The notes: generated from the sequence alone by a model not told the origin. DNA of 64,000 bases from Cloeon dipterum (GCF_949628265.1 NC_088790.1:15318545-15382544); one strand, 5' to 3'. Positions 39,767 through 52,938 are shown, numbered from the stretch's first letter. Made by a program: numbers and translations.

Positions 39767-42700
39767 TTAGGCTGTGCTTATGCCCCTAACATAGCGGAAT
39801 TCGATTAATTTTTATGCTGCACTGACTCATGCAGCAAGAAAACAAAAGGATCTCAACCTGTGCGAGCAGCGGTGATTCGAAGCGATTTACACGCCCATTT
39901 AGTCACACACGCATAGGAGTGTCCATACGTGATTTCAAAAGAAAGCAGTGTTGTTCGTTCTGACTGTTTGCAATAATATTGCTTGCTAAGCTTAGCCTCA
40001 GCCAGACGTCAGATGACGGAAGGACCACCACCACTACGCTGTGCCAGTGCGCTATCAGGGGCAATGTTTTCTGTTTTCACGACACGAGCGCTTCTCAGCG
40101 GCTAAAATACTTACTACAATGAAACTGGCGCTAAATCTTTCGGGATTGATTTGGTTTTTTCGATTTTTTGGTTTTTGTCATCCTTTTATCCTATGGAGAC
40201 CGTCGTGCAGAGTAGGCAGCCTGCACGGCGGGTTACCTTTGCTCCACCCTCATCGCTGCAGCAGGTGTCATACTCACATGCCCTGCAGCGGCCGAGCAGA
40301 CACGATCCGAGTGCATATCAATTAATTTTCGTATTCATATCAGGTTAATTTCCGCAGTGCTTTTATTTGTTAAGTGATAATTTATTAATAATTGATAAAT
40401 TGTCTATGTAATTGAAATTTCCAACCCTTGCAACACTCGTGCATTGTTAAGCCGTGAGCTAAAGGGCGCCCTGAGCGCGTGTGCTAAATCTCTACAAAAA
40501 TTTGGACCCAAGACTCGTCGGGGTAAGCGCTTCCCTAAATTTGCTAAAATGTGTGCTACATATATATTTCTTTATATGAATTTTCTTGTTGAAAATGTTA
40601 AATATCTATTACATTAAAATTTCTTAGTATTAGTAGTATGAAACTATTAACTTTGCAATTTAAGTAATTTGTGATATTCTAGATATTTTGGATTGTTTGT
40701 AAAATAAATTGCACCGCTCAAGGAAAAATTGTTGCGAGTTTTTATTTTCACGCAGCCGAATTATCTCGCCCCCAAAATCCTTTTACTTTAATTTTGATAG
40801 GAATAAATTATTTTTTATGATTAAATTTTCTGATCAATGACATCAAAACTAAGGTTGGGAATTTAATACGGTTGAACACCGCAATAATTGACACAAATCA
40901 CGCAATTCATATACCAGCAGACTAGGTAGGATAGCACAGTCATCAATAATATAATATTTTGAATATTTTTAGAGGTACGTAAAGACGTTCAAGCGTAGTC
41001 TAGAAATTTGTTAATTTGGAAAACCCTCTACCAAGCACTAACTTAAATATAAAATAATTAACTGATTGTGAGATAAAATGATTGAAATTTTGTGTCCTCA
41101 CGAAATTTGCATGTTGGACATTTTCTTAAATCTATGACAGCTAATTTTTAACCATTTCAGTTATCCACTTAAAATAAGAGAAAACTACTACTAAACTTGA
41201 TATTTTTTTATTTTTTAATGAAATAATTTTTTAACCTCTCTTCACAGAATTTTGGACTAAACCCTATCGGTTTCCTGAGGTTAATCCATTAAACACACAA
41301 ATTTTCTATTTAAAATGAGTATTTTCAGTAAATTTAAATGATCAGCTACCAAATTCAGAGCGTTTAGTCTTTTTAATTATCAGAGTTTCTTGGTTGCAAG
41401 AAACCTAGCGGAAAAAATTAAACATATTATGGAATTGAGCATATAATATTGTTTTAAATTATTTCATTAGTGTTAGTAAGTGCTGTAGAAATTAAAATGC
41501 GATATCTTAGATGAACCAAGGGACTGATTTTATTTGGGAGAACAAGGAAACACGATGAAGGCTTGAGAGGGTGGGATGAACAAACAAGATACACTCACTC
41601 ATCCCTCAAGCAAACGACAAAATCCTTATTTTCAAGATGGTACGAACAATTTATTTGCTCCCCGCAAATAGCAAAAATAAAGGTCAACCATTCACACTTC
41701 CACATCGCTTCTAGTAAGTAGATTTATATTTTATCATTTCTATGTGGTTATTTAATTGTAATATAATCTTTCTCTTTACAAATAAAAAGCAGCGCATAAA
41801 TTTTTATGACACAAATAAATTACAAAATCTGTCTGACGAACAGTAGACTCATTACGTTCGTCAGGTCGCAAATTAAAACCACATTCAATTTGAAGAACGA
41901 ACCATCCGGATATTTTGATTTAGGCATTCCGCATTCTACAGGATATAGTTACTGGCAAACTAATAGATTTGTGCTTTAAATAAGGAACAAGGGCCCACTC
42001 ATCGCCGCAATTAGAAGCTTCGGCCCTGCGTACCAACTAGAGACAGCACGGATGAATTAAAAAATATTTGTTTTTCCCCTCAGTTATTGAACGAACATAC
42101 ACACGACTACAGTGGTAAAAAATGTTGCAGAATGCTGCTGTGTTAAAAATTTAAATTTTGTACAGTGTTGATGTAATGTCTAGTCGACTTCCTCTGGCTG
42201 ACGAGGAACACTCCGAAGTTAGATTAAAAGAAACAGGCGTAAAACCAAACAAGAGCTTTGGAATGATAACCGCATTCAGTCAGCCCAGAACCAATTTTCT
42301 TTCGACTTCTTGCAGGAGCTGTTTTGGAAAACGCCAAGAATGTTTGTTTGGCACAATACAGATGGAGCTGCTGAGAATCTGAAATTTTATTGCAAAGTTG
42401 TCATTACTCTTGGCCTCGGCACGTCGGCAATTAATGAACAAAAATTCTGGCAGCCTCAGTTTCTATTTCCAAACATGTATTTTATTGATTGCATAGTAAT
42501 CAACTTTACAACTTAATTAATTCACCAACCAGCAGGCTCTTGACACAGTATTAGGATGTAATTAACCAGGATTTGTGAAGAGAGAGAAATGGATCACTCG
42601 CGCAAGGAAATTAAAATAAAACCACAAACACTCAAATAACGAATGGTTTTGCACTTCATGCAAAAGTTGCAAATTTGCTTCCAAGTTTCCGCACAACCGT

Positions 42701-43614
42701 TTTTGTAAGATTACATCATGCATGGAGGCCCGTACCTTTAGATTACAATTACTTGTACATAGTCAAGATGTAGCTGTATGTATCGATTAAGAAACCATAG
42801 TTTTTGAACTTATGGTGACCTCGTTATTGTATATTTATATATTTATTTTCTTTCAACCAAAAAAACAACCTGTGTGCTAATTATTATTACTCAATTCTTA
42901 AATGGGTCGCTATAGATTTACTTATTTATTTTTTCACTGGTAATGAGGAAATCAAGGATACCATGCAGATTTTAGACTACCTAATCTAAGATAGAACCAT
43001 GTGCTGTGAAATGCTTTGTCATCAGGAATCATACTTTTAGAATTAGGAGTGTAATTCCTTGATAGTTTTGATGGATTATGGTCATTTCCTATAATTTTAG
43101 CCTCCTTCTGGAACTGTTTCAGGACCTTAACCGATATAATACCTTTTTGGGCAGTCCTTAAAATGATTTAAATCAACAAAAAATAACATAAGCAGAGCCT
43201 CCTGCCATAGGGGCACAGTCCAACAAAGACGTTGTCTTAATCTGACCAGAAAATCTATCGGTTAAGGTCTAGAAACATATCAAAGTGACTAATATTTCAA
43301 GAAAATACCAAACACTAACCAAAATGTTGTTTTTAAAGGTTAATTATAGTTTTTTTCATATCGGATTTTCTATTTTTAAAAACATTACTTGTCCAGGAAA
43401 TACACTCCATTTTGGGTAATTAGAAAATTAAAATCAGCCCGCGTGGGAAACACAACAAAGGACTGCGCTTTTCAAATGTAAAATTTAAAGCAAGTTTCTT
43501 CATTCAAGTAGGTCTTTAATTCTGATTTTATGGCTAGAAAAGTTGCACTTGTTTTTCTTTAAAAATTATCCACTAATAAAAAACTTAGTTCATTACGTGG
43601 TTTGCCTTTAGGCT
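39767..43614. other. WASp 5' flank and intergenic region
   Basis: The first 550 bp or so (to about 40330) are GC-richer and probably contain the WASp promoter and 5' UTR. A plus-strand frame there (METVVQSRQPARRVTFAPPS at about 40193) ends near a CAG/GTGTCA, but I cannot support it as a gene. From 40.35 to 43.6 kb the sequence is AT-rich with no supportable gene; the open frames at 42158-42516 look spurious. The left end of the AT-hook gene's 3' UTR must lie just below 43615. Confidence 0.5.
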
Positions 43615-44903
43615 TTAGTCAGCCTTAGCTGGTTCATTTGTGGCAGTCTGTTCAGGTTTCTCTTCTTTCTTTTCCTCAACCGCAGACTCCGGTGCAGCTG
43701 GTGCCTCAGCAGCCGCAGCTTCAGCCTGTTAGCAAATTTGTTTAGTTGTTTTCTCGGCTGACAATGCTAGGAACGCACTTCTTTGACTGGTTCAGCCTCC
43801 TTGGCCTCAGGTTCCTCTACTTTGGGCTTCTCCTCAGTAGGTTTTTCCTCTTTCTTTTCGGGCTGAGGCTCGGTCTTTGACTCCTCTTTGTCTTGCTTCT
43901 CCTCAGGCTCAGGTTTACTCTCCGTTTCTTCGTGTTCTTTGCCATTTGCGTCCTCTTTCTTGGTGTCCTCCTCGCTTTCGTCTTTGCCGTTCTCAGCAGG
44001 GCTCTTCTCAGCAGCTGGAGATGCGTTTTTCGGCGGTCTGCCGCGTCGACTGCCACCTGAAATCGACACAATTATATTAGCATTGATTTTCATTAAATGT
44101 TTAATTCAATACCCTTGCTGGACGCTGGTGTGGCTGCCTTCTTTGGAGGAGGAGGAGCTGGAGTGGAACCACCACGAGCGGACGACCTTGTTACGCGCCT
44201 CTCCACTGAAGGTGTCTGCAATTTAAAGAGACGTTGTTGTCGATGAAGACTTGTTTTTTGCTGGAAACACTCACTTCGATTTCCTTTGCGGCCCTCTTCC
44301 TTCCTTGGGACGCCTCCTTTGCCGGAGTGTTGTTCTGCAAATTCAAAACACGTTTAGTTTCAAGGTGGTCGGCAGATAGCGCCACCGTAGACCGAAAAGC
44401 CGGTTTGATTAAAATTAAAAAAGCGTTCAAAAAACGGCTAAAACCAGACTTTCGCATCAAGCTCGGAGCAGCGAAATACCACTAACATTCTAAAGAGTGC
44501 GAATGCAGGGCGAAAGGGGCAAAAAATTGTGTTTTGTGTCGGTCGTGTTGGCGGACTTTTTGTTTTGTAAATAGAGCCATATGATACGAAGCATTTTTCT
44601 TAAACTCGAATTGAGCTAATCAGCAGCCAAATAGCGCATTCAAATCGAGATGTGAAACGAAAATAGACAAATGGATGTAAAGGCTTCGAATGCGAACACC
44701 TATTTTTTCTCGGAGACGTGTTTACAATGGAAAATGTAAATAAAGAGAAGAAAATCGATGGATGGACCCTCCCCCTTAAGTGTTGTCACTTTCATCCGCC
44801 TTTGCGCGCTAATTTAGCACGTGCGAGCTATCGTTAATGGCATCAGTCGACAGCCTACCTGTTCGGGTGCCACATCGGCGACAGAATTTTCTGATGCAGA
44901 CAT
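43615..44903 (-). CDS. Small acidic AT-hook nuclear protein (HMGA-like)
   Basis: Exons (minus) are 44903-44859, 44334-44275, 44215-44113, 44056-43779 and 43725-43615. Splice sites are consensus, phases agree and the model gives 198 aa. The N-terminus is MSASENSVADVAPEQ, followed by a Lys/Arg-rich stretch (GRKRAAKEIE, VERRVTRSSARGG), then PAPPPPKK, then one AT-hook (RRGRPPK, residues 73-79). The remaining 115 or so residues are almost entirely Glu, Lys, Pro and Ala, ending with PAKAD. An AT-hook plus a long acidic tail suggests a non-histone chromatin protein binding the minor groove of AT-rich DNA, in the general style of HMGA or HMGN. Only one canonical hook is present, whereas HMGA has three, so I do not give it a name. 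It shares an upstream region with BI-1. Confidence 0.85.
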
Positions 44904-45672
44904 TTTCGGCTCGTCTTTTCGGCACTCAATCGGCAGGGCGATTTCACAAATGGTGATATATCAGCGGAGCGTCGGTCACGTGACCAGACTTTTGGCGCAC
45001 TCTCGTGGAGCAGCACTCACCTTGCCCCCCTCCCGGCCAGTATATGCCACTTATGCCAGCCCCTGCTCACCATTGTGGATTGGACGTAGGCTAACTTAGA
45101 AGTTCTAGGGCAGCTCGTTGGTGGCAGGTTGAGCACTTTTTCCAGCCAATTAAATGCCACCAACTTCTAAACTCTTCTTTTTTCTCTCCTAAGTAAGCAG
45201 AGTAAGGAGAGTATCATCATCTGCTCTCCTTAAAGCAGAGCAAGCTTTTCGGTTGGCAGCCTCTGATTGGCAGAAAAAGTGCTGGGCGCGCCTCTGATGA
45301 GTAAGTTAAAACTTTTTGTCCTCTGATAAGAGAAAGTAGAGCCTAGTTCATGCATCACATGATAGATAGAGAGTGAGATATAATTCAACAAGGCTTGCAA
45401 ACCGCGCCATGTTTGAGGCGGTATGTTTCAAAATATGTTTGGATTGTTACAAGTTCAAAATTGTTGATCGCTTTAGGGTGTCCTTATTCCGTTTTAAGTC
45501 TAACAGCTCATGCGTTCGGCTCTAGTCGTTTCTCGTTTATTCATAGCAAAACAGCAGAACCCCGAACGGATCATCAGAAAGTGTTTTCCCTTAGCAAATT
45601 GAGTCTACGAGTGTTGTACCAGACGACGGACAGTGCCTTTAGTATCTCTCAGTTCTCGTTTGAACCAGCAAG
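44904..45672. promoter_or_regulatory. Bidirectional promoter region of the AT-hook gene and BI-1
   Basis: The two start codons are 769 bp apart and diverge. GGTCACGTGACC at 44974-44985, a perfect palindrome containing the CLEAR element GTCACGTGAC, lies about 70 bp upstream of the AT-hook ATG. TCACATGA (an M-box/E-box-like site) lies at about 45355. A hairpin (TAAGGAGAG at 45203-45211 pairing with CTCTCCTTA at 45224-45232) and several CTCTGAT-containing copies lie between. No TATA box is obvious. Confidence 0.6.
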
Positions 45673-47390
45673 ATGGACACCCAGTTCGCACGGAAGTTTG
45701 TCAACACATTTCAATCGAAACTGTAAGATTTCGTTTCCTGTATTAATATTCGCACTACTTGACAAAGCATGACGTAGCTCGACCTTTACGATTGCACGTC
45801 ATACGCAAACATTATCTAATCAAGACTTGTTTTGGCAGAGAACCACCAGTCAGGGACCACCTGAAGAATGTTTACGCCTGCCTGACTGTGTCAACCATGC
45901 TAAGCGGCGGAGCTGCTTGGTTCGGCCTCAATTACCCGAATATGAGCATCGTCCAACCTGGCTTTCTGACACAGCTCGGCGCTGTTGGTCTGCTCATTGG
46001 ACTCATGGCCACCAGGAACAGCAAGCAGAACCAGCCGATGAGGATGGGCATGCTCGCCGCCCTCGCCTACTGCATTGGTACATAATTTCATGTCAATCCA
46101 CTGACGTGTTCTTATTTTGTCAGGCGGATAGCTTACATAAATATTACTGTCCTGGAAATTTCTGGAGTTAATTGCAGAGGTTATGATTAGAAACAAAAAG
46201 ATTCCCATTCTCTCACTATTGGAAAATCTCGAAGATGTTTTCATTTCACTCTGTAATTCTTAAATTTGATGCATAATAGAAAAATTACAGTTTGCGCCAG
46301 GTTACACATCTTGCCGGTTCTTTTGAGAATGTCATTATATGATAAAAGTAAAGGGTGATGAAAACTATAAATATATTATGTCGCGGTGATATGTTAAATT
46401 TTTTGATGAATATATACTTTAAACTTTGAAATTACCTCCAAAAGTTAGATAATCTATTTATGTAGAGCATTTAATTAGTTGAATTGTCACTTCCTAACAC
46501 TGTTATTAATATGATCCCACTTTTAAGTGACGTTTTCATATCAATATGTTGATTCTAAATATTTGTATTTAAACAATACACATTCATTGTGCAATATTTA
46601 TTTTACAAACAAAATTTATCGCCACTTGAATTACAACTTTTTGTAGTTATTCGGGAAAATTTTGATTTGAGACAGAATTATTATTATTCCTTGTCTAATA
46701 GTTTAAAAAAGTGGATTTTTCTTCCTCTGGAAAAACGACATGGTTAAAAACCTCTACTAATGCCATGCGTGGATAGAAATTCGGATGAAAGGTCCAGAAT
46801 AGCATTTAAATTACAAATTTTATACCCATAGCAGTAAATATTTGCAGGTGGGAAAAAATCAACCGGGTGGTAATAAAATGCAATCCTCTTTGTGTTAGAT
46901 ATAAAATAAAGTCCAATGTAATCCAACCAAGCCTGATTGAAAAATAATTCCAGGAACGAATCTGGTACCCCTGCTGGATTCTGTGCTGAAGGTCGACCCT
47001 AGCATCGTGGTGACGGCCCTGTTGAGCACCTCAGTGGTCTTCGTGTCCTTCTCGATGTGCGCCCTGCTGGCGGAACGAGGCAAATGGCTGTTCTTGGGTG
47101 CGCCCCTGCTTAGCCTGATGAACGTGATGCTGCTGCTGCTGACCCTGTCCATCTTCACTGGCACGTATGCGTTCATGTTCAACGCCAACGTCTACCTCGG
47201 CCTGTTGGCCATGTGCGGCTTTGTGCTCTTCGACACTCAGCTGATCGTGGAGAAGCGGCTGATGGGTGACGACGATTACATCGGCCACTCGGTCGACCTG
47301 TTCATCGACCTTGTCGGCATCTTCCGCCGCCTCCTCATCATCCTGACCAAGAAGGAGCAGGACAGCAGGAACAAGAACAAGCGCGAATAA
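45673..47390 (+). CDS. BI-1: Bax inhibitor-1 (TMBIM6 family) ER membrane protein
   Basis: BI-1 is a multi-spanning ER membrane protein that limits ER-stress cell death and leaks calcium from the ER. Exons are 45673-45722, 45839-46077 and 46954-47390, with consensus splice sites and phases 2 and 1, giving 241 aa (human 237). The N-terminus, MDTQFARKFVNTFQSKLEPP, continues VRDHLKNVYACL as in animal BI-1. Six or seven hydrophobic segments follow. The family signature is present: GFVLFDTQLIVEK with the conserved Asp, then HSVDLFIDLVGIFRRLLIIL, and a charged C-terminal tail (KKEQDSRNKNKRE) like the basic tail needed for calcium and proton sensing. Polyadenylation signals AATAAA occur at 47406 and 47550. 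Confidence 0.96.
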
Positions 47391-49315
47391 CCTCCTTTTC
47401 GCTAAAATAAATGAATGTAAATGTGTTGATACCCAGCATCCTTCGAAAACGAAAGGAGTCCTCTGGTTTTTGTACTGATATGTATTGATGGAAAAGTAAT
47501 AATCACGAATTATTTAAAAATGTTCAAAACATCATGTGTATCGTATCGGAATAAAAATATATTTAATTGTCTATAAAAAGGATTATTTCTTAAAACACCA
47601 TCATTTTCAGTTAAAACATATTTTTTTTAATTTCAATTAAGATTTGGTAGTAGTAAAGGTCTAGAGAAGGAATAATTTTTTCGTTTTTATTATTCATCAG
47701 TGGTAACGTAACAATAATAAGGCTGCTTGGATAATATTGATTTCTCAAGCTTATAATAATGATGCAACAGACTGAAGTTGGAATATTGATGTTAACACTT
47801 ATTTTGCTATCGATTTTGTGAGGCAATTCTATTTTTAAAGTTGTTATTAAATAAATAGAGCTGCTCAAAATCGCTCAGATGGACGGTTGTTAAATGCGCC
47901 ACAAAGAATTACAAAGGATGACTATAATATTCTGGGACAACATCAAGATATAATTAATAAAATTATTAAGCAACAACTCTTAATAATTTCAAAAAGTGAG
48001 CCAAATGCAAAATGATCATAAGGGAAATTAAAACTTCACTCATCATAAAACAGCAATGCATGCCTGCAGCAGTTATTCACAAAATTATTTTACTCTACAT
48101 AGTATTTATTTGGATTAAAACAAATATCAATCAAACAAAAAATAATTTACCAAAATATTAATATACCGGAGATCTAACCAGATCTCTGGTGAAAAATATC
48201 AAGTATATATATGTTAAATCGTTCTTGTTAATTATTGCGCTCTTTGTTTCAATCCAAAATGTATATATATGCATTAACGTTCTTTAAAAAAATGGTTGCA
48301 GGCTGGAATTATTTCACTTTCATTGCTGCTTATGTTGAGGTAATTTTTATGTGTGTTTCCTTAACATCACATCTTCTATTCTATTTCTGGAATTATACTT
48401 GCAACTCTTGCAAGAGGGAAACCATAGAGAGATCGATGCAACGTTTCAGTTTCTTTGAAATCATCAAAATCGTATAAACACTATCATGAATGTGATCATG
48501 TGCACCCTAGTGGATCTTTTTTTTAGGAATTCGCGGTATTTTTAATATCTACCAATACCTTATTTCAAAATCTTTTTGAAAATTTTTTCGCTCAGCAATT
48601 AATTTAAATTTTAAATTTGTACCTGAAAAAGTGTTTGATTAGACATTTTTGACATATTGAGAAAGTTTAGTTTACCAGGACCTTTTAGTTTATTTTTATG
48701 GTCGAAGTAAACTGGAAAAACCAAATATTTCCAAAGTTGATCAAATTTTGTATTTCCTGATACATTGATGACCAACATGAAAATCTGTAAATTAAATTTA
48801 ATAGAATATATTTCAATAATTTTTTCCTATGACCAAAATGAAGCTAACCTATGATAGGGCTAATATATTTTTTTAAACATAACCCTAATATTAATATAGA
48901 ATTTGAGCAAGATTTCCCCAGCAAAATCCAAAAATTCTGGCACTTTTACGGAACATTTGGTCAAATAAAGACTGTAAATTATCATTTCATATAACTGGTG
49001 GAGCACTGGCTTAAAAAATCAATTTAGAGTTAACTTTCACGTTAAAATCCCATAAGGATTTTCAATGTTTGGAGGTGCATAGCTCGCAAAATTCCATTGA
49101 ATAGAAATTTTTTCCTATAGCTTAAGACTCGCGTTGAACAGAACACTGCAAGTCAATGATATCGCCAAACGTTAAAACGTTGCCTTCCTTTTCAGCTTTA
49201 TCAAAGGATTCCAAGCAAAACTCAACAAATAGAAAAGGAAACGATTTAATTAAAGAATAACAACAAAATATAACTGTGGCATTAAAAAACTAAGCAAATG
49301 ATGAACTTCTAAAAA
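47391..49315. other. Convergent intergenic region between BI-1 and CROT
   Basis: This stretch holds both 3' ends: BI-1 poly(A) signals at 47406 and 47550, and a possible minus-strand ATTAAA for CROT near 49243. The rest is AT-rich with no supportable gene. Confidence 0.6.
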
Positions 49316-52300
49316 TCACATTTTCGAAGCACCAGTGACGATAACTGACTGCATTTGCTGCAAAGCAGTCGTAAAGGCCGCAAAGAGCTTCTCAGAGCTG
49401 GTTTCGTTGCTTGTTTTCCAAGCACTGATGCCAATCAAAATTTGGTCAGGCATGATGTTGTAAAAGCAGCCGTAGCCGTGCAAGCACATCGGAGCCACGC
49501 AACCTCCGTTCTCTTGGTAGCCCAGTAGACTTGTCGAAAGGTAGAAATTGCCGTTGCCACCACTGAAGCACCAATTTAGATGTTTAAATACCGGGGAGAG
49601 AACATAATTTAAAAAACACAGTGTTTGATAAACAGGTGGAAAATCGACTAAAAAGTCGTGTTAAAAATCAAGTTCTATTCAATGAAAAATGACTTCATTT
49701 GCAAAAAAAATATTGGTTTTTAGGAAAAAAAATACATAAAAATCAATCAAACGGAAAAACCAAACATTTCTTGCTGTTTCTTATTCCGAAAAAAAAACAG
49801 CTGTGGAAAAGCAGACAGAAAATTGTGCGAACCCTGGCACAACATATAATGCTTGGACTTTGGACTGGTGATACAGAATGCGTACCTGAGAGCCCAAGAG
49901 GGATCTGTGAATATCTCTGGTGGTGCGATGCCGTTTTCATAGGCAAGGCACTGGAGGCCAAACAAGTGTCTATCACAGCCAAAGCCATCACGAGACTCCT
50001 TCATCATGGCATTGTGTTTCAAGGCCGCTTTTGCCAACAGTTCTCTGCACTTCTTAACCTATAACAGTTTTCTATGTCGATTTAGCTTGGTAATGCAAAA
50101 ATGTGCTCACGTCTGCATTCGCATTGGTCATTTCTTTCATCCAAGCTGCTGCTTCTAGGCTGCACGATCGCACTGTTTCAGTTCTTCCTTCCCGGTACTG
50201 TCTTGTAGTTGCAGTTTCATACATAGGAGCAAATCTAAAAATTTAAAGCTCAGCCCTGTTAATACTAGAGTTAAACTAAATAAAATTTAGTAAATGTAGT
50301 CTTTCTAAATTGCCGTAAATGTCCGTGATCAATTCTCAACCCTGATATTAACTTATTTATTCATCAGTAAAAAGATTTTGATAAATGCATTTATTTTAAC
50401 TGTCTGGGATTTTTGTAATTGCTATAAATATTTTTACCTGCCATGAAGTCTGTAAAAGGCAAGCTGCAGCGCTAACTGTACCCACGCATCTGGGTGGAGT
50501 TTTTGGCTCTGAACGAATCTCTTTCCGTAGCCGGTGAAAGCCTTTCTTGTGGCTGTGACAGGTTTGGTCTGAAAAATTATGCTAGAGATTCAAAACAAAA
50601 CAAAAAAGAGAATGTGGTTTTCATACAACAGCCTCAGCCTCCTTGAGCAAGCGAGCGATTTCGCCCTTGATAATGGAATCAACGTCAAAGACCAATTCCT
50701 GAGGCGGTCTCAGACTCTCCAGTACCCTGCGCTCTCCACTCCATTTGCCGTTCATTTCCCCAATTCCGTGCTGCACGTAGATGAACGCGGAAATGCTCAC
50801 CATACCATCATAAGCTGCATGCTGATGCAAGAAAAAATATTAAAGTTATATAGTGTTCAGATATATAGGCTATGGAACTTAAACTGGAATTTATTTGTTT
50901 TGTATAAACCAAATCCTTTTGGTGTTAGATTAAACTATCACTTTACCAGAAGAAGTTTAAGAGGTTTTGATCACCAAAGAGCTCTTTAATAGTGAATATT
51001 GGCTATTAATTAAGTCCTTTGAAGTAAATAAGAGACTAATTTCTTAATTAAAAATTAAATAAAAAAATATAATTCAAATATAAGGTCTAATTTAAATCTC
51101 ACATCGCACAGTGAGGAAACAGAGCCGTTCGGAAAGGTAGTGATGGCGATGCTTTTGTCCACCCAGTGGTTGGCCAGGTTTCCACCCAGCGAGTATCGAA
51201 GACATCCTTCCTCGTCAGGAGCACCTTCAGTCTCCAACACAAAAACCGTGATGGCAGACTCGATCAGCTCTATTATCTTCCGATTGTTCACGCTTATCTG
51301 CACAAGCCAATTTTTATTCTGGAAAAAGACCATCAATATTTAAATTGAAGGTAGAATATCACAACGAGATTCTTATTCATTAGCACAAATTTAATATAAT
51401 TTGCATGATAACTTGGAAGGAAATAATTGATCAATAAAAACATGACATGATTTTAAATTGAAAACATGGCTCTAATATGCGTGCAAATTAATTCAGGAAT
51501 ATTCAGCTCATAGGGAAAATAAAAAACACAGTTCCGTACTGTACAGCGGCTGATTCGACCCCGCAGGCCTCATCAGCAGAACCGCACCTTCAAAACAAAA
51601 TTCATAACTACAGTGTTTGCTGTAGGGAATTCTGAAAAAAGTAGTGTCAAAAAAGTTTGGCATTTCTCATCGCTGAGTTAAATCAAAAAGAGGATACAAG
51701 AAATGAAATTTTGTCCACCCCGCCACACACCTTCCCTGTGATTTAACCTTCCCCTTCCCATCCTTCCCACATCCACAAGCTCATTCATTTTATTTTTAAC
51801 GACAAGCTTATTTCAGCGTGTAAATTACTTTCTTTTTCAGTCTTAACAAATTTTAATTTCTTGCCGGTTTCCCTAAATTGCCCTGCGGATAAAATCATAA
51901 ATTAACACATATAAAAAAATAAACGCATAATATTCTCAATTCTCATGGATACCTGCAGAAAGAAATTAAAATTTTACCTTCGCCCACTGAGTTCTGTTGT
52001 CAGCGGTGAGGACAGCAACGCCGTCACCATCGCTGGTGCTCGCTTCAAGGACGCGCTCAAACTGCACCTCCAGCTCAGGTGCCGTGAGCAGACCTGAGTG
52101 ACCGCTTAGGGCGTCAATCACGAAGAAGCGGCCCCTGCACATAATGATCATGTGCGAAGGGCACGACTCATCTGGCCTGAAGTGGCTGCGGATGGCGTCA
52201 ACGTGGACTCCAGCTTCACGGCTTGTGTTGTACAGGTTGCGGAAGTTGAGCATCGTGAACGGTCGCCCATCCACGGCTTTGTGAGGCGCCAGCCGCTGGT

Positions 52301-52938
52301 CTCGCAGCAACTGCCAGTGCTCCAGCAGGAAATAGGCGTACAGAGAGGCTTGCTGAAAGATTTAATGTTAGTTTTAAGGTGCGCAGGGTTTCCTTATTAG
52401 CAGTCAAACAAGCAAGACCTTGCATGGTCCTAGCTTAAATTAATAAATCAATTTCACCTGGATCATGGTGGAATTTTTGGGCCAGGGCAAGGAATTTCGG
52501 TCCCATGAGCCACCCATACTGTAGTAAGGTATTAAAGGTTCCCTGAGCACAAGGTACGCGTACTGATCCCAATATTTGCTGACCTGATAAGACAGTTAGT
52601 TTATAATAATAAAATTTTAATTACAGCGATTTTTTACCCAATTATTCTCCGTCTTTGCTCTCTCCAAGAGTTTTTCGTGAAGGGATTTGCCAACTCCATT
52701 TTCAAACTGTTTGGCAATCGCTTCAGTTTTTTTAAAAGCAGCATCGTCAACGTGAGGTCGCACTGATTCCAGGTACTTTTTAATCGTTTTTCCTAACTCA
52801 GGCACTGGTAACTTAGGAAGTGTGTCATCTCTTCCGAAGGTTTTCTCTTTGGTTGTCAAAAATACTGAACGGTCGAACTAACAAGGACAGATGTTGAAAA
52901 ATTTTCAATAAATAAATAAAAATATTTACCTTTGCCAT
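49316..52938 (-). CDS. CROT: Peroxisomal carnitine O-octanoyltransferase
   Basis: It transfers medium-chain acyl groups between CoA and carnitine so that chain-shortened fatty acids can leave the peroxisome. Ten exons (minus) are 52938-52930, 52877-52638, 52583-52458, 52352-51978, 51318-51103, 50821-50627, 50568-50438, 50234-50111, 50058-49886 and 49562-49316. All phases agree, giving 611 aa (human CROT 612). Landmarks are [19 protein letters not shown] near the N-terminus, [22 protein letters not shown], the catalytic His at 323 in HAAYDGMV (family HAPFDAM), YRLHGR, the T-E-T-V-R-S-C substrate-site motif, [10 protein letters not shown], and [11 protein letters not shown] near the C-terminus. 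It ends SKM, a plausible PTS1 peroxisomal signal. The first coding exon is just 9 bp (Met-Ala-Lys), and five introns are under 60 bp. The CROT assignment over CRAT rests on N-terminal similarity to CROT. Confidence 0.95.
51533..51760 (+). repeat. Dispersed repeat, copy 1 (in CROT intron 4)
   Basis: TGATTCGACCCCGCAGGCCT followed by CATCAGCAG, and 130 bp later TGTGATTTAACCTTCCC, match 58176-58395 in the same order, spacing and orientation with moderate divergence. No coding capacity or terminal repeats are visible. It may be a SINE or a piece of a larger element. Confidence 0.6.

Noticed and set aside
40193-40264. Possible first exon METVVQSRQPARRVTFAPPS divergent from WASp
   Set aside because: Only about 24 codons with a mediocre donor and no downstream exon found; more likely promoter/5' UTR DNA of WASp.
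42158-42516. Two overlapping plus-strand open frames
   Set aside because: No shared motif, no splice context, and AT-rich codons similar to the intergenic background.
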